A stretch of DNA of 6,440 nucleotides from an uncultured Clostridia bacterium (GCA_958445555.1 CAUCSW010000039.1:1-6440); one strand, 5' to 3'; shown: positions 1 through 6,139, counted from the stretch's first letter. Translations and numbers: made by a program. The notes: generated by a model from the sequence alone, not told the origin.

Positions 1-902
1 CCTTTATCCGAGTGCGGGGGATCGCTCTTTTTTGTCGAATTGTCGCTTGCCGCAGCACCCAAAGCGGATCCGATGCCGCTTTCCTCCGCTGCTTCTTCTT
101 TTGCAAACTCAACATCGTCGATCGATCTTAAATCGATATGAGCTAAAGTCGTTCTCGCGGCGGCAGTATTTGCGACAGTGGCGGATGCGGCAGCGGTGGC
201 AGCATCGGTAGCTGCAGCAGCAGTAGTAACAGTTGTAGCAGTAGTAGCAGTGGTATTAGTGGAGGCAGCAGCGGCAACTGCGGAGTCTGCAGCGGCGTCA
301 GCCGTAACGGCAGCGGTACCAAATGCCTTTACCGGTTCCTTATGCACAGACTCCTGTCTTGCGGTCGTCTCTGCACTCCGTTCGTCCATGTGTTTTATAT
401 CCCCGTCAACAGCCTGTTCGGTATTGCATACGGCAACCGTTTTGTTTGCCGACTCGTTCGCAGGTTTGTTGACCGGCTCCTCAAAAGAGTTTTGTTTTGA
501 TTCTGCTGCATCGGGGATAATCTCTGCTTTATTCTGTACAGTACGGTCGGGCGCGGCGCTGAATATTCTTGATATTACGCTTTCCGATTCAGCGTGTACG
601 CTTGCGGCCCTTGCCGCTGCGTTCTTTTCGCGGCTCCCGAGCATACGCTCGTACAGACTTCTGACGGTCCCGTCGGGAAAGGCATCCTGATTTTCGAATG
701 TGTCTTTGGCAGCAACAGTTGCCTCGGCAACCGGAGTGGTTTCCGATTTGTCAAGTGAAAATCCGAGCAGCTCCTCCGGAGTCAAAAGTCCCGGGTTGCG
801 CGCCTTTCTTGCCTGTTCAGCCCATTCGGAACAGTCCTTTTTATCATCGTCATTTATGTAATTATCCGATCTGTTTTTGGTAAACAGTCCCATTTTCATC
901 AT
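1..902 (-). CDS. Unrecognised protein with Ala/Thr-rich linker, N-terminal 300 residues (partial)
   Basis: An uninterrupted minus-strand frame of 300 codons starts after rlmB and runs off the left edge, so the C-terminus is not seen. Three in-frame ATGs lie at 902, 899 and 893. The Shine-Dalgarno AAGGGG ends 2 bases before the first and 5 before the second, so 899 may be the real start. Numbering from 902, residues 1-50 are charged (MGLFTKN near the start, then a run of Asp/Lys, then TPEELLGF). Residues 51-195 are polar and probably disordered. Residues about 197-252 are almost only Ala, Thr, Ser and Val, encoded by GCN/ACN repeats. Residues 253-275 become acidic again. There is no signal peptide or membrane segment. 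I do not recognise the family; the layout suggests a cytoplasmic protein with a short N-terminal motif, a long linker and a domain beyond the window. It starts 9 bases after the rlmB stop, so it is probably co-transcribed with it. Confidence 0.8.
   Translation of the reverse strand, partial: MMKMGLFTKNRSDNYINDDDKKDCSEWAEQARKARNPGLLTPEELLGFSLDKSETTPVAEATVAAKDTFENQDAFPDGTVRSLYERMLGSREKNAAARAASVHAESESVISRIFSAAPDRTVQNKAEIIPDAAESKQNSFEEPVNKPANESANKTVAVCNTEQAVDGDIKHMDERSAETTARQESVHKEPVKAFGTAAVTADAAADSAVAAAASTNTTATTATTVTTAAAATDAATAAASATVANTAAARTTLAHIDLRSIDDVEFAKEEAAEESGIGSALGAAASDNSTKKSDPPHSDK
147..314 (-). repeat. Low-complexity trinucleotide tract encoding Ala/Thr-rich linker
   Basis: On the plus strand this stretch is an imperfect series of GCN, GTN and AGN triplets. 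Read on the minus strand in frame with the partial gene it gives about 56 residues dominated by Ala and Thr, with Ser, Val, Asn and Asp scattered. Such tracts can expand or contract by replication slippage in steps of three. The opposite strand is also open here (178-690 plus) only because the tract has no stop triplets in that frame. Confidence 0.75.
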
Positions 903-911
903 TTCCCCTTG

Positions 912-1727
912 TTAACTGTTTTCTGAAAATGCCGATATGCCGCTGCGCTGACGCGCCGCCTCATAAAGAATGACCCCCGCGGCGACCGAAGCGTTGAGTG
1001 AATTGATCTTACCTTTCATAGGCAGCGAGAGCACGCCGTCGCACTTTTCCTTGATGAGCCGTCCCACCCCGGCACCTTCGGAGCCTATTACAATACCTAT
1101 TGAGCAGTTGAGATCGGTTCCGCACCAGCACTCGCCGTCCATATCCGCGGCATATATCCACAAGCCTGCCTCTTTAAGCTTCTCAATGGCGGAAACAAGA
1201 TTTGTCACCCGAGCCACCTTGACATATTCAAGGGCTCCGCTTGCGGATCTCGTAACCGCAGGCGACAGGGAAGCGCTTCTTCTTTCGGGAATGATCACGC
1301 CGTGGGCTCCGCAGCATTCAACGGTGCGGATTATCGCGCCGAGATTATGGGGATCCTCTATACCGTCGCATATCACGATAAACGGTTTTTCGCCCCTCTC
1401 TTCGGCAACCTTCAAAAGATCGTCGACCGAAGAATAACCGTATTCGCACACCGATATCGCAACGCCCTGATGATTTCCCTTACCGCACATAAAGTCCAAC
1501 TTTTGAGCGGGAACTTCTTTAATAGGTATTTTTCTTTCTCTGCACTTTGCGATTATTGCCTTCACGGTGCCGCCCGCACCGCCCGAGGAAATGTAGAGCT
1601 TATCGATCTCTCTGCCCGAACGGAGTGCCTCAATTACGGGGTTTCTTCCGAATATAAGACCGTTATCGGCACTAAAATTATTGTTGTTATCTTCATTTAT
1701 CAATGCGATTTCGTCCTTTGCACACAA
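912..1727 (-). CDS. rlmB: 23S rRNA (guanosine-2'-O-)-methyltransferase RlmB, SpoU/TrmH family
   Basis: RlmB transfers a methyl group from S-adenosylmethionine to the 2'-OH of a guanosine in the 23S rRNA peptidyl-transferase region (G2251 in E. coli). An L30e-like substrate-binding domain spans about residues 24-105 (GRNPVIEAL, NHQGVAI). The SPOUT catalytic domain spans about 114-262, with motif 1 EDPHNLGAIIRT (Asn128, Arg134), motif 2 IGIVIGSEGAGVGRL (Glu217) and motif 3 LPMKGKINSLNASVA (Asn245) at the knotted SAM site. All key residues are present. At 271 codons it is slightly longer than usual (about 250), the excess lying at an Asn-rich N-terminus. No ATG is available near the start: TTG at 1727 falls only about 6 bases from the predicted transcription start. 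TTG at 1703 has AAAGGA 10 bases before it and gives 263 residues, which I prefer. The family call is firm; the exact rRNA target is inferred from family. Confidence 0.95.
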   Translation of the reverse strand: MCAKDEIALINEDNNNNFSADNGLIFGRNPVIEALRSGREIDKLYISSGGAGGTVKAIIAKCRERKIPIKEVPAQKLDFMCGKGNHQGVAISVCEYGYSSVDDLLKVAEERGEKPFIVICDGIEDPHNLGAIIRTVECCGAHGVIIPERRSASLSPAVTRSASGALEYVKVARVTNLVSAIEKLKEAGLWIYAADMDGECWCGTDLNCSIGIVIGSEGAGVGRLIKEKCDGVLSLPMKGKINSLNASVAAGVILYEAARQRSGISAFSENS

Positions 1728-1739
1728 TTATACACCGTA

Positions 1740-1768
1740 ATTATATCATAAAGTTATAGAAGCCGCAA
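1740..1768 (-). promoter_or_regulatory. Promoter of rlmB operon (extended -10)
   Basis: On the minus strand, -35 TTGCGG (1768-1763), a 17-base spacer, and -10 TATAAT (1745-1740) preceded by TGA make a good extended -10 promoter. Transcription would start near 1733, which leaves almost no leader before the upstream TTG codon and supports a downstream start for rlmB. Confidence 0.65.
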
Positions 1769-1886
1769 GAGCATAATATTGGTTTGGCGAGGATGTGTTA
1801 AAAAACATGTTTAAATGGTAATACATGCGGCTGGTTGACCTGTCATAAATGCGTGTTTTTTCAATGTCAGTTGCGTTTTTTGTATA

Positions 1887-1915
1887 TTGCGGCATCTTAT
1901 TGTGTGTGTTATAAT
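1887..1915 (+). promoter_or_regulatory. Promoter of serine hydrolase gene
   Basis: -35 TTGCGG (1887-1892), a 17-base spacer and a perfect -10 TATAAT (1910-1915) face the hydrolase gene. Transcription would start near 1922, giving a leader of about 77 bases. The core is nearly the same as that of the divergent rlmB promoter: both read TTGCGGC at the -35 and TATAATTACG at the -10, with equal spacing. Confidence 0.65.
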
Positions 1916-1998
1916 TACGATTGAAAAGATATCAATCCGACCGTTTGCCGCACTTATGGGCGATGTGCAGCGATCTGATAGTAAGAAGGAATGATTAA

Positions 1999-3153
1999 AT
2001 GCCAAATTTTGATGCTCTTGCCGAACATTTAAACAGCTTGCACGAGAGAAAGGTTCCGGGATGCTCTGTAACGGTTTATCAGGACGGAAAAAAAGTATTC
2101 GGATATTCGGCAGGATATGCTGATGAAAAATGTACGAGGGACTTTTCGACCGATACACCCGTTTTCCTTTTTTTGTGTACAAAACCCATAACCGCGACGG
2201 CGGCAACGCAGTTAGTGGAAAACGGGAAAATCGGCCTTGATGATCAGGTGTGCCGCTATCTTCCGGAATATGCCGATGCATACATAACGGAAAACGGATC
2301 GAAGGACGTGGTAGGCGATAAGATGACCATACGAAATCTGTTTACAATGTCGGCCGGACTTTCCTACGATTTGCATTCCGAACCTATTCGCGAACTCCAA
2401 AAAAGTGACAGGTATGAGAAAGCGGGTACCCGTGAAGTTGTGTCTGTATTCCCCAAGGCACCTCTGTGGTTTACACCGGGAGAGCGCTTTAACTACAGCC
2501 TTTGCCATGATGTGCTGGCCGCCGTGGTAGAAACAGTGTCGGGTATGAAATACGGCGAGTATCTGAAGAAGAACATATTTGAACCGCTCGAAATGAATGA
2601 TACCGGTTTTAAAATGTCGTCTGAACAGTACAACAGGGCATCAGACTTATTTTCGGTAAACGACGAAAAAGATTTAGTCCTTTGTGATAAAGAGATAGGT
2701 GAATTTCTCATCACTCCAGAATATGAAAGCGGCGGAGCCGGTCTTTTTTCAACTGCCGAGGATCTCGGAAGGTTTGCGGCAGCAATGTCGATGGGTGGAT
2801 GTTCGGCAGACGGTCGCCGTATATTAAATGAGCAGAGCATAAAGCTTATGACTACACCGCAGTACCGTTACGACAGGGGTTTTACATACGGTTTGCCCGG
2901 CTACTGTTACGGATTGGGCGTTCGTGTTTTGGAGAGCAAGTCTCAGGGACAACGCAGCAGTGTCGGAGGAGAGTTTGGCTGGGAAGGTGCCGCCGGATCG
3001 TTTGTGCTGATGGATGTGATTTCGCATACGGGAATAGTGTATACGCAAAATGTACGAGGATGGCCTTCGCTTTGGCTCGGAATGCACATTCCGGTTCGTG
3101 ACTTGTCGTATGATGCGTTGTTTCCGGACAAAAAGGATAATTGTCTTAAATAG
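1999..3153 (+). CDS. Serine hydrolase (beta-lactamase/EstB family) with Leu at the catalytic Ser position
   Basis: The protein (384 residues) belongs to the beta-lactamase/penicillin-binding-protein-like family near EstB-type esterases. The start is set by AAGGA at 1986-1990, 8 bases before the ATG. There is no signal peptide, so it is probably cytoplasmic. Landmarks in order: VTVYQDGKKVFGYSAGYAD (24-42, N-terminal strands); the SxxK region, which reads LCTK at 59-62 and keeps Lys62 and the following PITATAATQLVENGKIGLDD; the second motif Tyr166-Ser-Leu in FNYSLCHDVLA; LEMNDTGF (197-204); and the C-terminal FGWEGAAGS (326-334), matching the family's GWGGAAGT with Trp328. Codon 59 is TTG, one base from the Ser codon TCG, so the expected nucleophile is missing. 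It may be a pseudoenzyme, a recent point mutation or a sequence error. It stands alone, with its own promoter and terminator. The substrate cannot be told from sequence. Confidence 0.88.
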   Translation: MPNFDALAEHLNSLHERKVPGCSVTVYQDGKKVFGYSAGYADEKCTRDFSTDTPVFLFLCTKPITATAATQLVENGKIGLDDQVCRYLPEYADAYITENGSKDVVGDKMTIRNLFTMSAGLSYDLHSEPIRELQKSDRYEKAGTREVVSVFPKAPLWFTPGERFNYSLCHDVLAAVVETVSGMKYGEYLKKNIFEPLEMNDTGFKMSSEQYNRASDLFSVNDEKDLVLCDKEIGEFLITPEYESGGAGLFSTAEDLGRFAAAMSMGGCSADGRRILNEQSIKLMTTPQYRYDRGFTYGLPGYCYGLGVRVLESKSQGQRSSVGGEFGWEGAAGSFVLMDVISHTGIVYTQNVRGWPSLWLGMHIPVRDLSYDALFPDKKDNCLK

Positions 3154-3190
3154 TACCTGGTTCTGATTCTGCCTGCAAATTTTATATATT

Positions 3191-3221
3191 AAAACACCCG
3201 TCGTTATCGCGGGTGTTTTTT
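3191..3221 (+). terminator. Rho-independent terminator after serine hydrolase gene
   Basis: AAAACACCCG (3191-3200) pairs over 10 bases with CGGGTGTTTT (3210-3219) around a 9-base loop, and the T-run continues to 3221. It begins 38 bases after the hydrolase stop codon. The A-run on the 5' side means it could also work on the other strand. It separates the hydrolase from the downstream two-component locus. Confidence 0.9.
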
Positions 3222-3236
3222 GCATCCGTCCGCTAT

Positions 3237-3253
3237 TTTACACGGATTTTACA
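3237..3253 (+). promoter_or_regulatory. Putative Pho box upstream of the response regulator gene
   Basis: Two TTTACA half-sites start at 3237 and 3248, exactly 11 bases apart (one helical turn). This matches the direct-repeat layout known for PhoP/PhoB-type regulators (TTnACA-like half-sites with about 5-base spacers). The second half-site lies 38 bases before the start of the -10 element. The same arrangement occurs before the Na/Pi transporter gene. It suggests that the regulator controls its own operon. Confidence 0.65.
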
Positions 3254-3282
3254 AAAACACACTGTTAAAGATTACTCTTCTG

Positions 3283-3291
3283 TGTTATTAT
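3283..3291 (+). promoter_or_regulatory. Extended -10 of the two-component operon
   Basis: TGT followed by TATTAT (3286-3291) forms an extended -10. The -35 position (about 3263-3268, TGTTAA) is poor, as is common for promoters that need an activator bound just upstream. The transcript would begin near 3298 and carry a leader of about 113 bases. Confidence 0.5.
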
Positions 3292-3311
3292 ATAAGCGGA
3301 AATTAAAAGAT

Positions 3312-3376
3312 TCGCTTGCGGGCGGCGGGAAACGGTGCCCGAAATCAGCGCCCGGAAATATTGCCGATCGGTCGGG
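3312..3376 (+). promoter_or_regulatory. Possible structured leader RNA before the response regulator gene
   Basis: The untranslated leader holds CGGGC (3319-3323) that could pair with GCCCG (3337-3341), and alternatively CCCGA (3338-3342) with TCGGG (3372-3376); the two pairings share bases and so exclude each other. It also holds patches shared in order with the Na/Pi transporter leader: TCGCTTGC, GGAAA, CCGAA then CAGCGC, and TCGGT. No known riboswitch class is recognised. A functional role is inference. Confidence 0.3.
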
Positions 3377-3410
3377 TCTTTCCGCAGAAAAGGTTCAAGG
3401 AGGGAGTAAT

Positions 3411-4085
3411 ATGATCTACTGTGTTGAGGATGACAACGGAATCAGGGATCTCATGATATATGCTCTCAATTCGGCAGGCTTTGAGGCGCAGGGCTTTGCG
3501 GACGGCGCTTCTTTCAAGGCGGCTCTTTCCTCGGGAACTCCCGATCTTGTGCTGCTTGATATTATGCTGCCGGGAGAAGACGGAATATCAATTCTGAAAA
3601 AGCTCCGCACCAATCCCGCGACCGAGTCCGTACCGGTCATTATGGCGACTGCGAAGGGCACCGAGTATGACAAGGTGATAGGCCTTGATCTCGGAGCGGA
3701 CGATTATCTTGCAAAACCGTTCGGAATGATGGAGATGATATCCCGCGTTAAGGCGGTATTAAGGCGCACATCGCGTGAGAGGAAAGGGGATATACTGTCG
3801 TTTGACGGGATCGTGATGAACACAAAAGAGCACACGGTCACCGCCTCCGGTGAGCGCGTTGAACTGACGCTCAAGGAATTTGAGCTCCTTAAATTATTTC
3901 TTTCGAACACGGGAGTCGTCTTTGACCGCGACAGTCTGCTTCTTAAAATATGGGGCAATGATTTTGTCGGCGAGACAAGAACGGTGGATGTACATATAGG
4001 AACACTGCGCACAAAGCTCGGTGCATTGGGCAATTGCATAAAAACCGTGCGCGGAGTCGGATATAAAATGGAGGCACGAGTATGA
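3411..4085 (+). CDS. phoB: PhoB/PhoP-like response regulator, OmpR family
   Basis: The DNA-binding response regulator has 224 residues, the usual OmpR-family length. The receiver domain spans about residues 1-115, with acidic cluster Glu6-Asp7-Asp8, phospho-acceptor Asp50 (LVLLDIMLPG), Thr80 and Lys102 (LAKPF). The winged-helix DNA-binding domain spans about 125-222 (VELTLKEFELLKLF, RTVDVHIGTLRTKLG recognition helix, IKTVRGVGYKM). The start is fixed by AAGGAGG at 3397-3403, 7 bases before the ATG; an in-frame ATG at 3213 would lie inside the preceding terminator and upstream of the promoter. It overlaps the kinase gene by 4 bases. Assignment to phosphate control rests on the Pho boxes upstream of this operon and of the neighbouring Na/Pi transporter, together with the PhoR-like partner. 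Without that context the protein alone could only be called an OmpR-family regulator. Confidence 0.93.
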   Translation: MIYCVEDDNGIRDLMIYALNSAGFEAQGFADGASFKAALSSGTPDLVLLDIMLPGEDGISILKKLRTNPATESVPVIMATAKGTEYDKVIGLDLGADDYLAKPFGMMEMISRVKAVLRRTSRERKGDILSFDGIVMNTKEHTVTASGERVELTLKEFELLKLFLSNTGVVFDRDSLLLKIWGNDFVGETRTVDVHIGTLRTKLGALGNCIKTVRGVGYKMEARV

Positions 4086-5755
4086 CAAAAAGAATAGCAA
4101 GATCAATTTGTCTTGTGTCGGTCGCGATACTTACGGCATCGCTCATACTGATAATGGGCGCTTTGTATAATTACTTTTCCGGCGTGCAGATGAAGCAGCT
4201 CGGTGCACAGGCGGAGTTTGTGTCAAAGGCAGTCGAGGCCGAGGGCACGGAGTACCTGAATCGTCTGGATTCAAAGGACTATCGTGTCACCTGGATAGCT
4301 GCGGACGGGACCGTAAAATTTGACAGTATGGCAAAGACCGGTTCAATGGAAAATCATCTTGAGCGCGAGGAGATAAAGGAAGCTCTTAAAAACGGAACGG
4401 GGCAGAGCTCAAGATATTCCACAACAATGACGGAAAGACAGTTGTACTATGCTCGCCGCCTTCCCGACGGCACGGTGCTTCGTGTGTCCTGCACGCAGTA
4501 CACATATCTTACACTTGCACTCGGAATGTCGCAGTTTATAATCATAGTGCTTGCGGTTGCGATCGTGCTTTCCTTCGTCATTGCTTCAAGGGTGTCAAAG
4601 AGTATAGTCAAGCCGCTCAATCAGCTTGACTTGTCAAGTACGAAACCTTCGGAAATGTACCCTGAAATAGCGCCGCTTTCCGAAAAGATCAAAAGCCAGC
4701 AAAGGCAGCTTGCGGCTCAGAGGGATGAGCTTGAACGCAAAAAGAATGAGTTTGATGCCGCCACTGCAAATTTAAGCGAAGGCCTCGTTCTTCTGAATGC
4801 CTCGGGTGTCATCCTCAGCATAAACAAGGCGGCGTCCGAGCTTCTCGGCATCAGCCGATACAGTGTCGGCAAGGATCTGCTGCTCTTCAATAATTCATAT
4901 GATATTCAGGAGCTCCTGCTTTGCGCGGGCAAGGGTGAGCATTCAGAAAAGATAATGCATATCGGGGGTACCGATTATCAGTTCAATATAAGCCCGGTGG
5001 TCTCCGGCGGTAAGGCGGTCGGAGCAGCGCTCATTATTTTCGACATAACCCTCAGGGAAAAAGCAGAGCAGATGAGGCGTGAATTTACCGCCAATGTGTC
5101 GCACGAGCTCAAAACCCCGTTACAGAGCATTTCGGGATGCGCCGAGCTTTTGGCTGACGGACTCGTAAAGAGTGAAGATGTTCCGAAATTTTCCGAGCAG
5201 ATCTATTCCGAATCCAAAAGAATGATAGCTCTGGTAAACGATATAATCGGCTTGTCACGGCTTGACGAAGGAAGCGTCAACACCGAAAAGTCAAATATCG
5301 ATCTGTACAGACTTTCATCTGAGACAGTAAAGAGCCTGTCGGGGGTGGCGGAGAGCGCCGGTGTCTCGCTTGAACTGCAGGGTGAAAGCAGCACAGTATT
5401 CGGTATTGAGCAGCTCCTCGGCGTTATCATATTTAACCTGTGTGACAATGCGATAAAGTATAACAAGAAGGGTGGAAGTGTCAAGGTGACCGTCACGGAC
5501 ACTCCCTCTGCTTCGATTCTTGATGTGAGCGACACAGGTATAGGAATACCCGAGGAGCAGGTCGAGAGGGTGTTTGAGAGGTTTTACAGGGTCGACAAAA
5601 GCCGTTCGAAATCGGTGGGCGGTACAGGGCTCGGACTTTCGATAGTCAAGCACGCAGCCAAGCTTCACGACGCAGATATAAAGCTTAAAAGCGAACTCGG
5701 AGTCGGCACCTCGGTGACCGTCACATTTCCCAAGATCAAGCCGACGGAAATATGA
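4082..5755 (+). CDS. phoR: PhoR-like membrane sensor histidine kinase
   Basis: The kinase (557 residues) should sense envelope or phosphate-transport state and phosphorylate the regulator encoded just before it. In order: membrane helix 1 (about 9-31); an extracellular segment (about 34-143) with the pattern of PhoR/WalK-type sensors (VTWIAADGTVKFDS, then ENHLEREEIKEALKNGTG); membrane helix 2 (about 146-168); a short HAMP-like segment (about 169-205); a coiled coil (about 205-227); a PAS domain (about 228-322); a HisKA dimerisation domain with His341 in VSHELKTP; and an HATPase domain with N box Asn452/Asn456 (NLCDNAIKY), G1 DTGIGIP (484-490), F box FERFY (498-502) and G2 GGTGLGL (513-519). 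All catalytic motifs are intact. Its ATG shares the ATGA overlap with the regulator stop, which indicates translational coupling and equal expression. Domain architecture matches PhoR of Firmicutes; the stimulus is inferred. Confidence 0.93.
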   Translation: MTKRIARSICLVSVAILTASLILIMGALYNYFSGVQMKQLGAQAEFVSKAVEAEGTEYLNRLDSKDYRVTWIAADGTVKFDSMAKTGSMENHLEREEIKEALKNGTGQSSRYSTTMTERQLYYARRLPDGTVLRVSCTQYTYLTLALGMSQFIIIVLAVAIVLSFVIASRVSKSIVKPLNQLDLSSTKPSEMYPEIAPLSEKIKSQQRQLAAQRDELERKKNEFDAATANLSEGLVLLNASGVILSINKAASELLGISRYSVGKDLLLFNNSYDIQELLLCAGKGEHSEKIMHIGGTDYQFNISPVVSGGKAVGAALIIFDITLREKAEQMRREFTANVSHELKTPLQSISGCAELLADGLVKSEDVPKFSEQIYSESKRMIALVNDIIGLSRLDEGSVNTEKSNIDLYRLSSETVKSLSGVAESAGVSLELQGESSTVFGIEQLLGVIIFNLCDNAIKYNKKGGSVKVTVTDTPSASILDVSDTGIGIPEEQVERVFERFYRVDKSRSKSVGGTGLGLSIVKHAAKLHDADIKLKSELGVGTSVTVTFPKIKPTEI

Positions 5756-5764
5756 GGGCCCCCA

Positions 5765-5824
5765 ACCGATCGAGGCTGATGAATGATGCACATCGGAGGA
5801 TCGGTGAGGCAGCGCTGCCTTTTT
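5765..5824 (+). other. Structured 3' untranslated region after the kinase gene
   Basis: ACCGATC (5765-5771) pairs with GATCGGT (5799-5805). Inside it CTGATG (5776-5781) pairs with CATCGG (5791-5796) with one G-U pair around a 9-base loop. Immediately after lies the perfect palindrome AGGCAGCGCTGCCT (5807-5820) followed by four more Ts. This second element could fold as a 5-bp stem with a GCGC loop and act as a weak terminator ahead of the main one. Function is not known. Confidence 0.4.
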
Positions 5825-5849
5825 CGCACACAGGAGCAAATCCGAATTG

Positions 5850-5879
5850 AAAAGCACTTGCATTTGCAAGTGCTTTTTT
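5850..5879 (+). terminator. Rho-independent terminator of the two-component operon
   Basis: AAAAGCACTTGC (5850-5861) pairs perfectly over 12 bases with GCAAGTGCTTTT (5866-5877) around the loop ATTT, and the T-run reaches 5879. This ends the regulator-kinase transcript 95 bases after the kinase stop codon. The transporter therefore needs its own promoter. Confidence 0.93.
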
Positions 5880-6010
5880 CGTACCCCAACGTCAAGGACC
5901 CGATCCCGCCGCCCATTTTTTTTGCCCATTGCTCAGTTAATTAAAAGAATCGGTCAATATTGAGGTCTAACCGACTGCGGCTGGCGAATTGTAAAGAAAA
6001 CGGGAGCCTC

Positions 6011-6027
6011 TTTACATAAATTTTACA
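6011..6027 (+). promoter_or_regulatory. Putative Pho box upstream of the Na/Pi transporter gene
   Basis: TTTACA half-sites start at 6011 and 6022, 11 bases apart. A degenerate TTTGAC at 6044 keeps the same phase, so the array may extend to four turns with a weak third. The second half-site is 38 bases before the start of the -10, the same distance as in the regulator promoter. It links the transporter to the adjacent two-component system. Confidence 0.68.
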
Positions 6028-6056
6028 AAAATACGATAATGCATTTGACCGGCTCT

Positions 6057-6065
6057 TGATATAAT
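6057..6065 (+). promoter_or_regulatory. Extended -10 of the Na/Pi transporter gene
   Basis: TGA followed by a perfect TATAAT (6060-6065) forms an extended -10. The 17-base-spaced -35 position (6037-6042) does not resemble TTGACA, which fits activation by a bound PhoB-type regulator. TTGACC at 6045 is only 9 bases from the -10 and too close to serve. Transcription would begin near 6072. Confidence 0.6.
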
Positions 6066-6080
6066 TGACGCATAAGGCAG

Positions 6081-6139
6081 GGTTAGGTTCTCGCTTGCTT
6101 AGGAAAGCAATCCAACCGAAGACAGCGCGGACGCTCGGT
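6081..6139 (+). promoter_or_regulatory. Possible structured leader RNA before the Na/Pi transporter gene
   Basis: Two hairpins can be drawn in the leader. The first has TTGCTT (6095-6100) pairing with AAGCAA (6105-6110) around AGGA, extended by GGTT/AACC and GG/CC outer pairs (6081-6087 with 6112-6117). The second has ACCGA (6115-6119) pairing with TCGGT (6135-6139), a 5-base bulge AGACA, then GCG/CGC capped by CGGA. The helices compete for 6115-6117. Several patches recur in the regulator leader. No known riboswitch class is recognised. Confidence 0.35.

Noticed and set aside
178..690. Plus-strand open frame of 170 codons rich in Ala and Val
   Set aside because: It is the shadow of the Ala/Thr-rich minus-strand gene; it lacks a ribosome site and any recognisable domain, and is open because of the triplet repeats.
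970..1751. Plus-strand open frames opposite rlmB (970-1437 and 1302-1751)
   Set aside because: The minus-strand product has full SpoU motifs over this whole span, so these are antisense shadows.
1806..1827. Inverted repeat CATGT/ACATG near the middle of the divergent region
   Set aside because: Five base pairs with a 12-base loop and no T-run is too weak to call a terminator or operator.
3213..3410. In-frame N-terminal extension of the response regulator by 66 residues from the ATG at 3213
   Set aside because: The upstream ATG lies within the terminator and before the promoter, has no ribosome site, and the receiver domain begins naturally at 3411 behind AAGGAGG.
5315..5929. Minus-strand open frame of 204 codons across the kinase 3' end and terminator
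   Set aside because: It runs through conserved HATPase coding sequence on the other strand and through the terminator hairpin, with no family resemblance.
5954..5963. Palindrome TCAATATTGA in the intergenic region
   Set aside because: A single 10-base AT-rich palindrome is expected often by chance, and no promoter element lies beside it.
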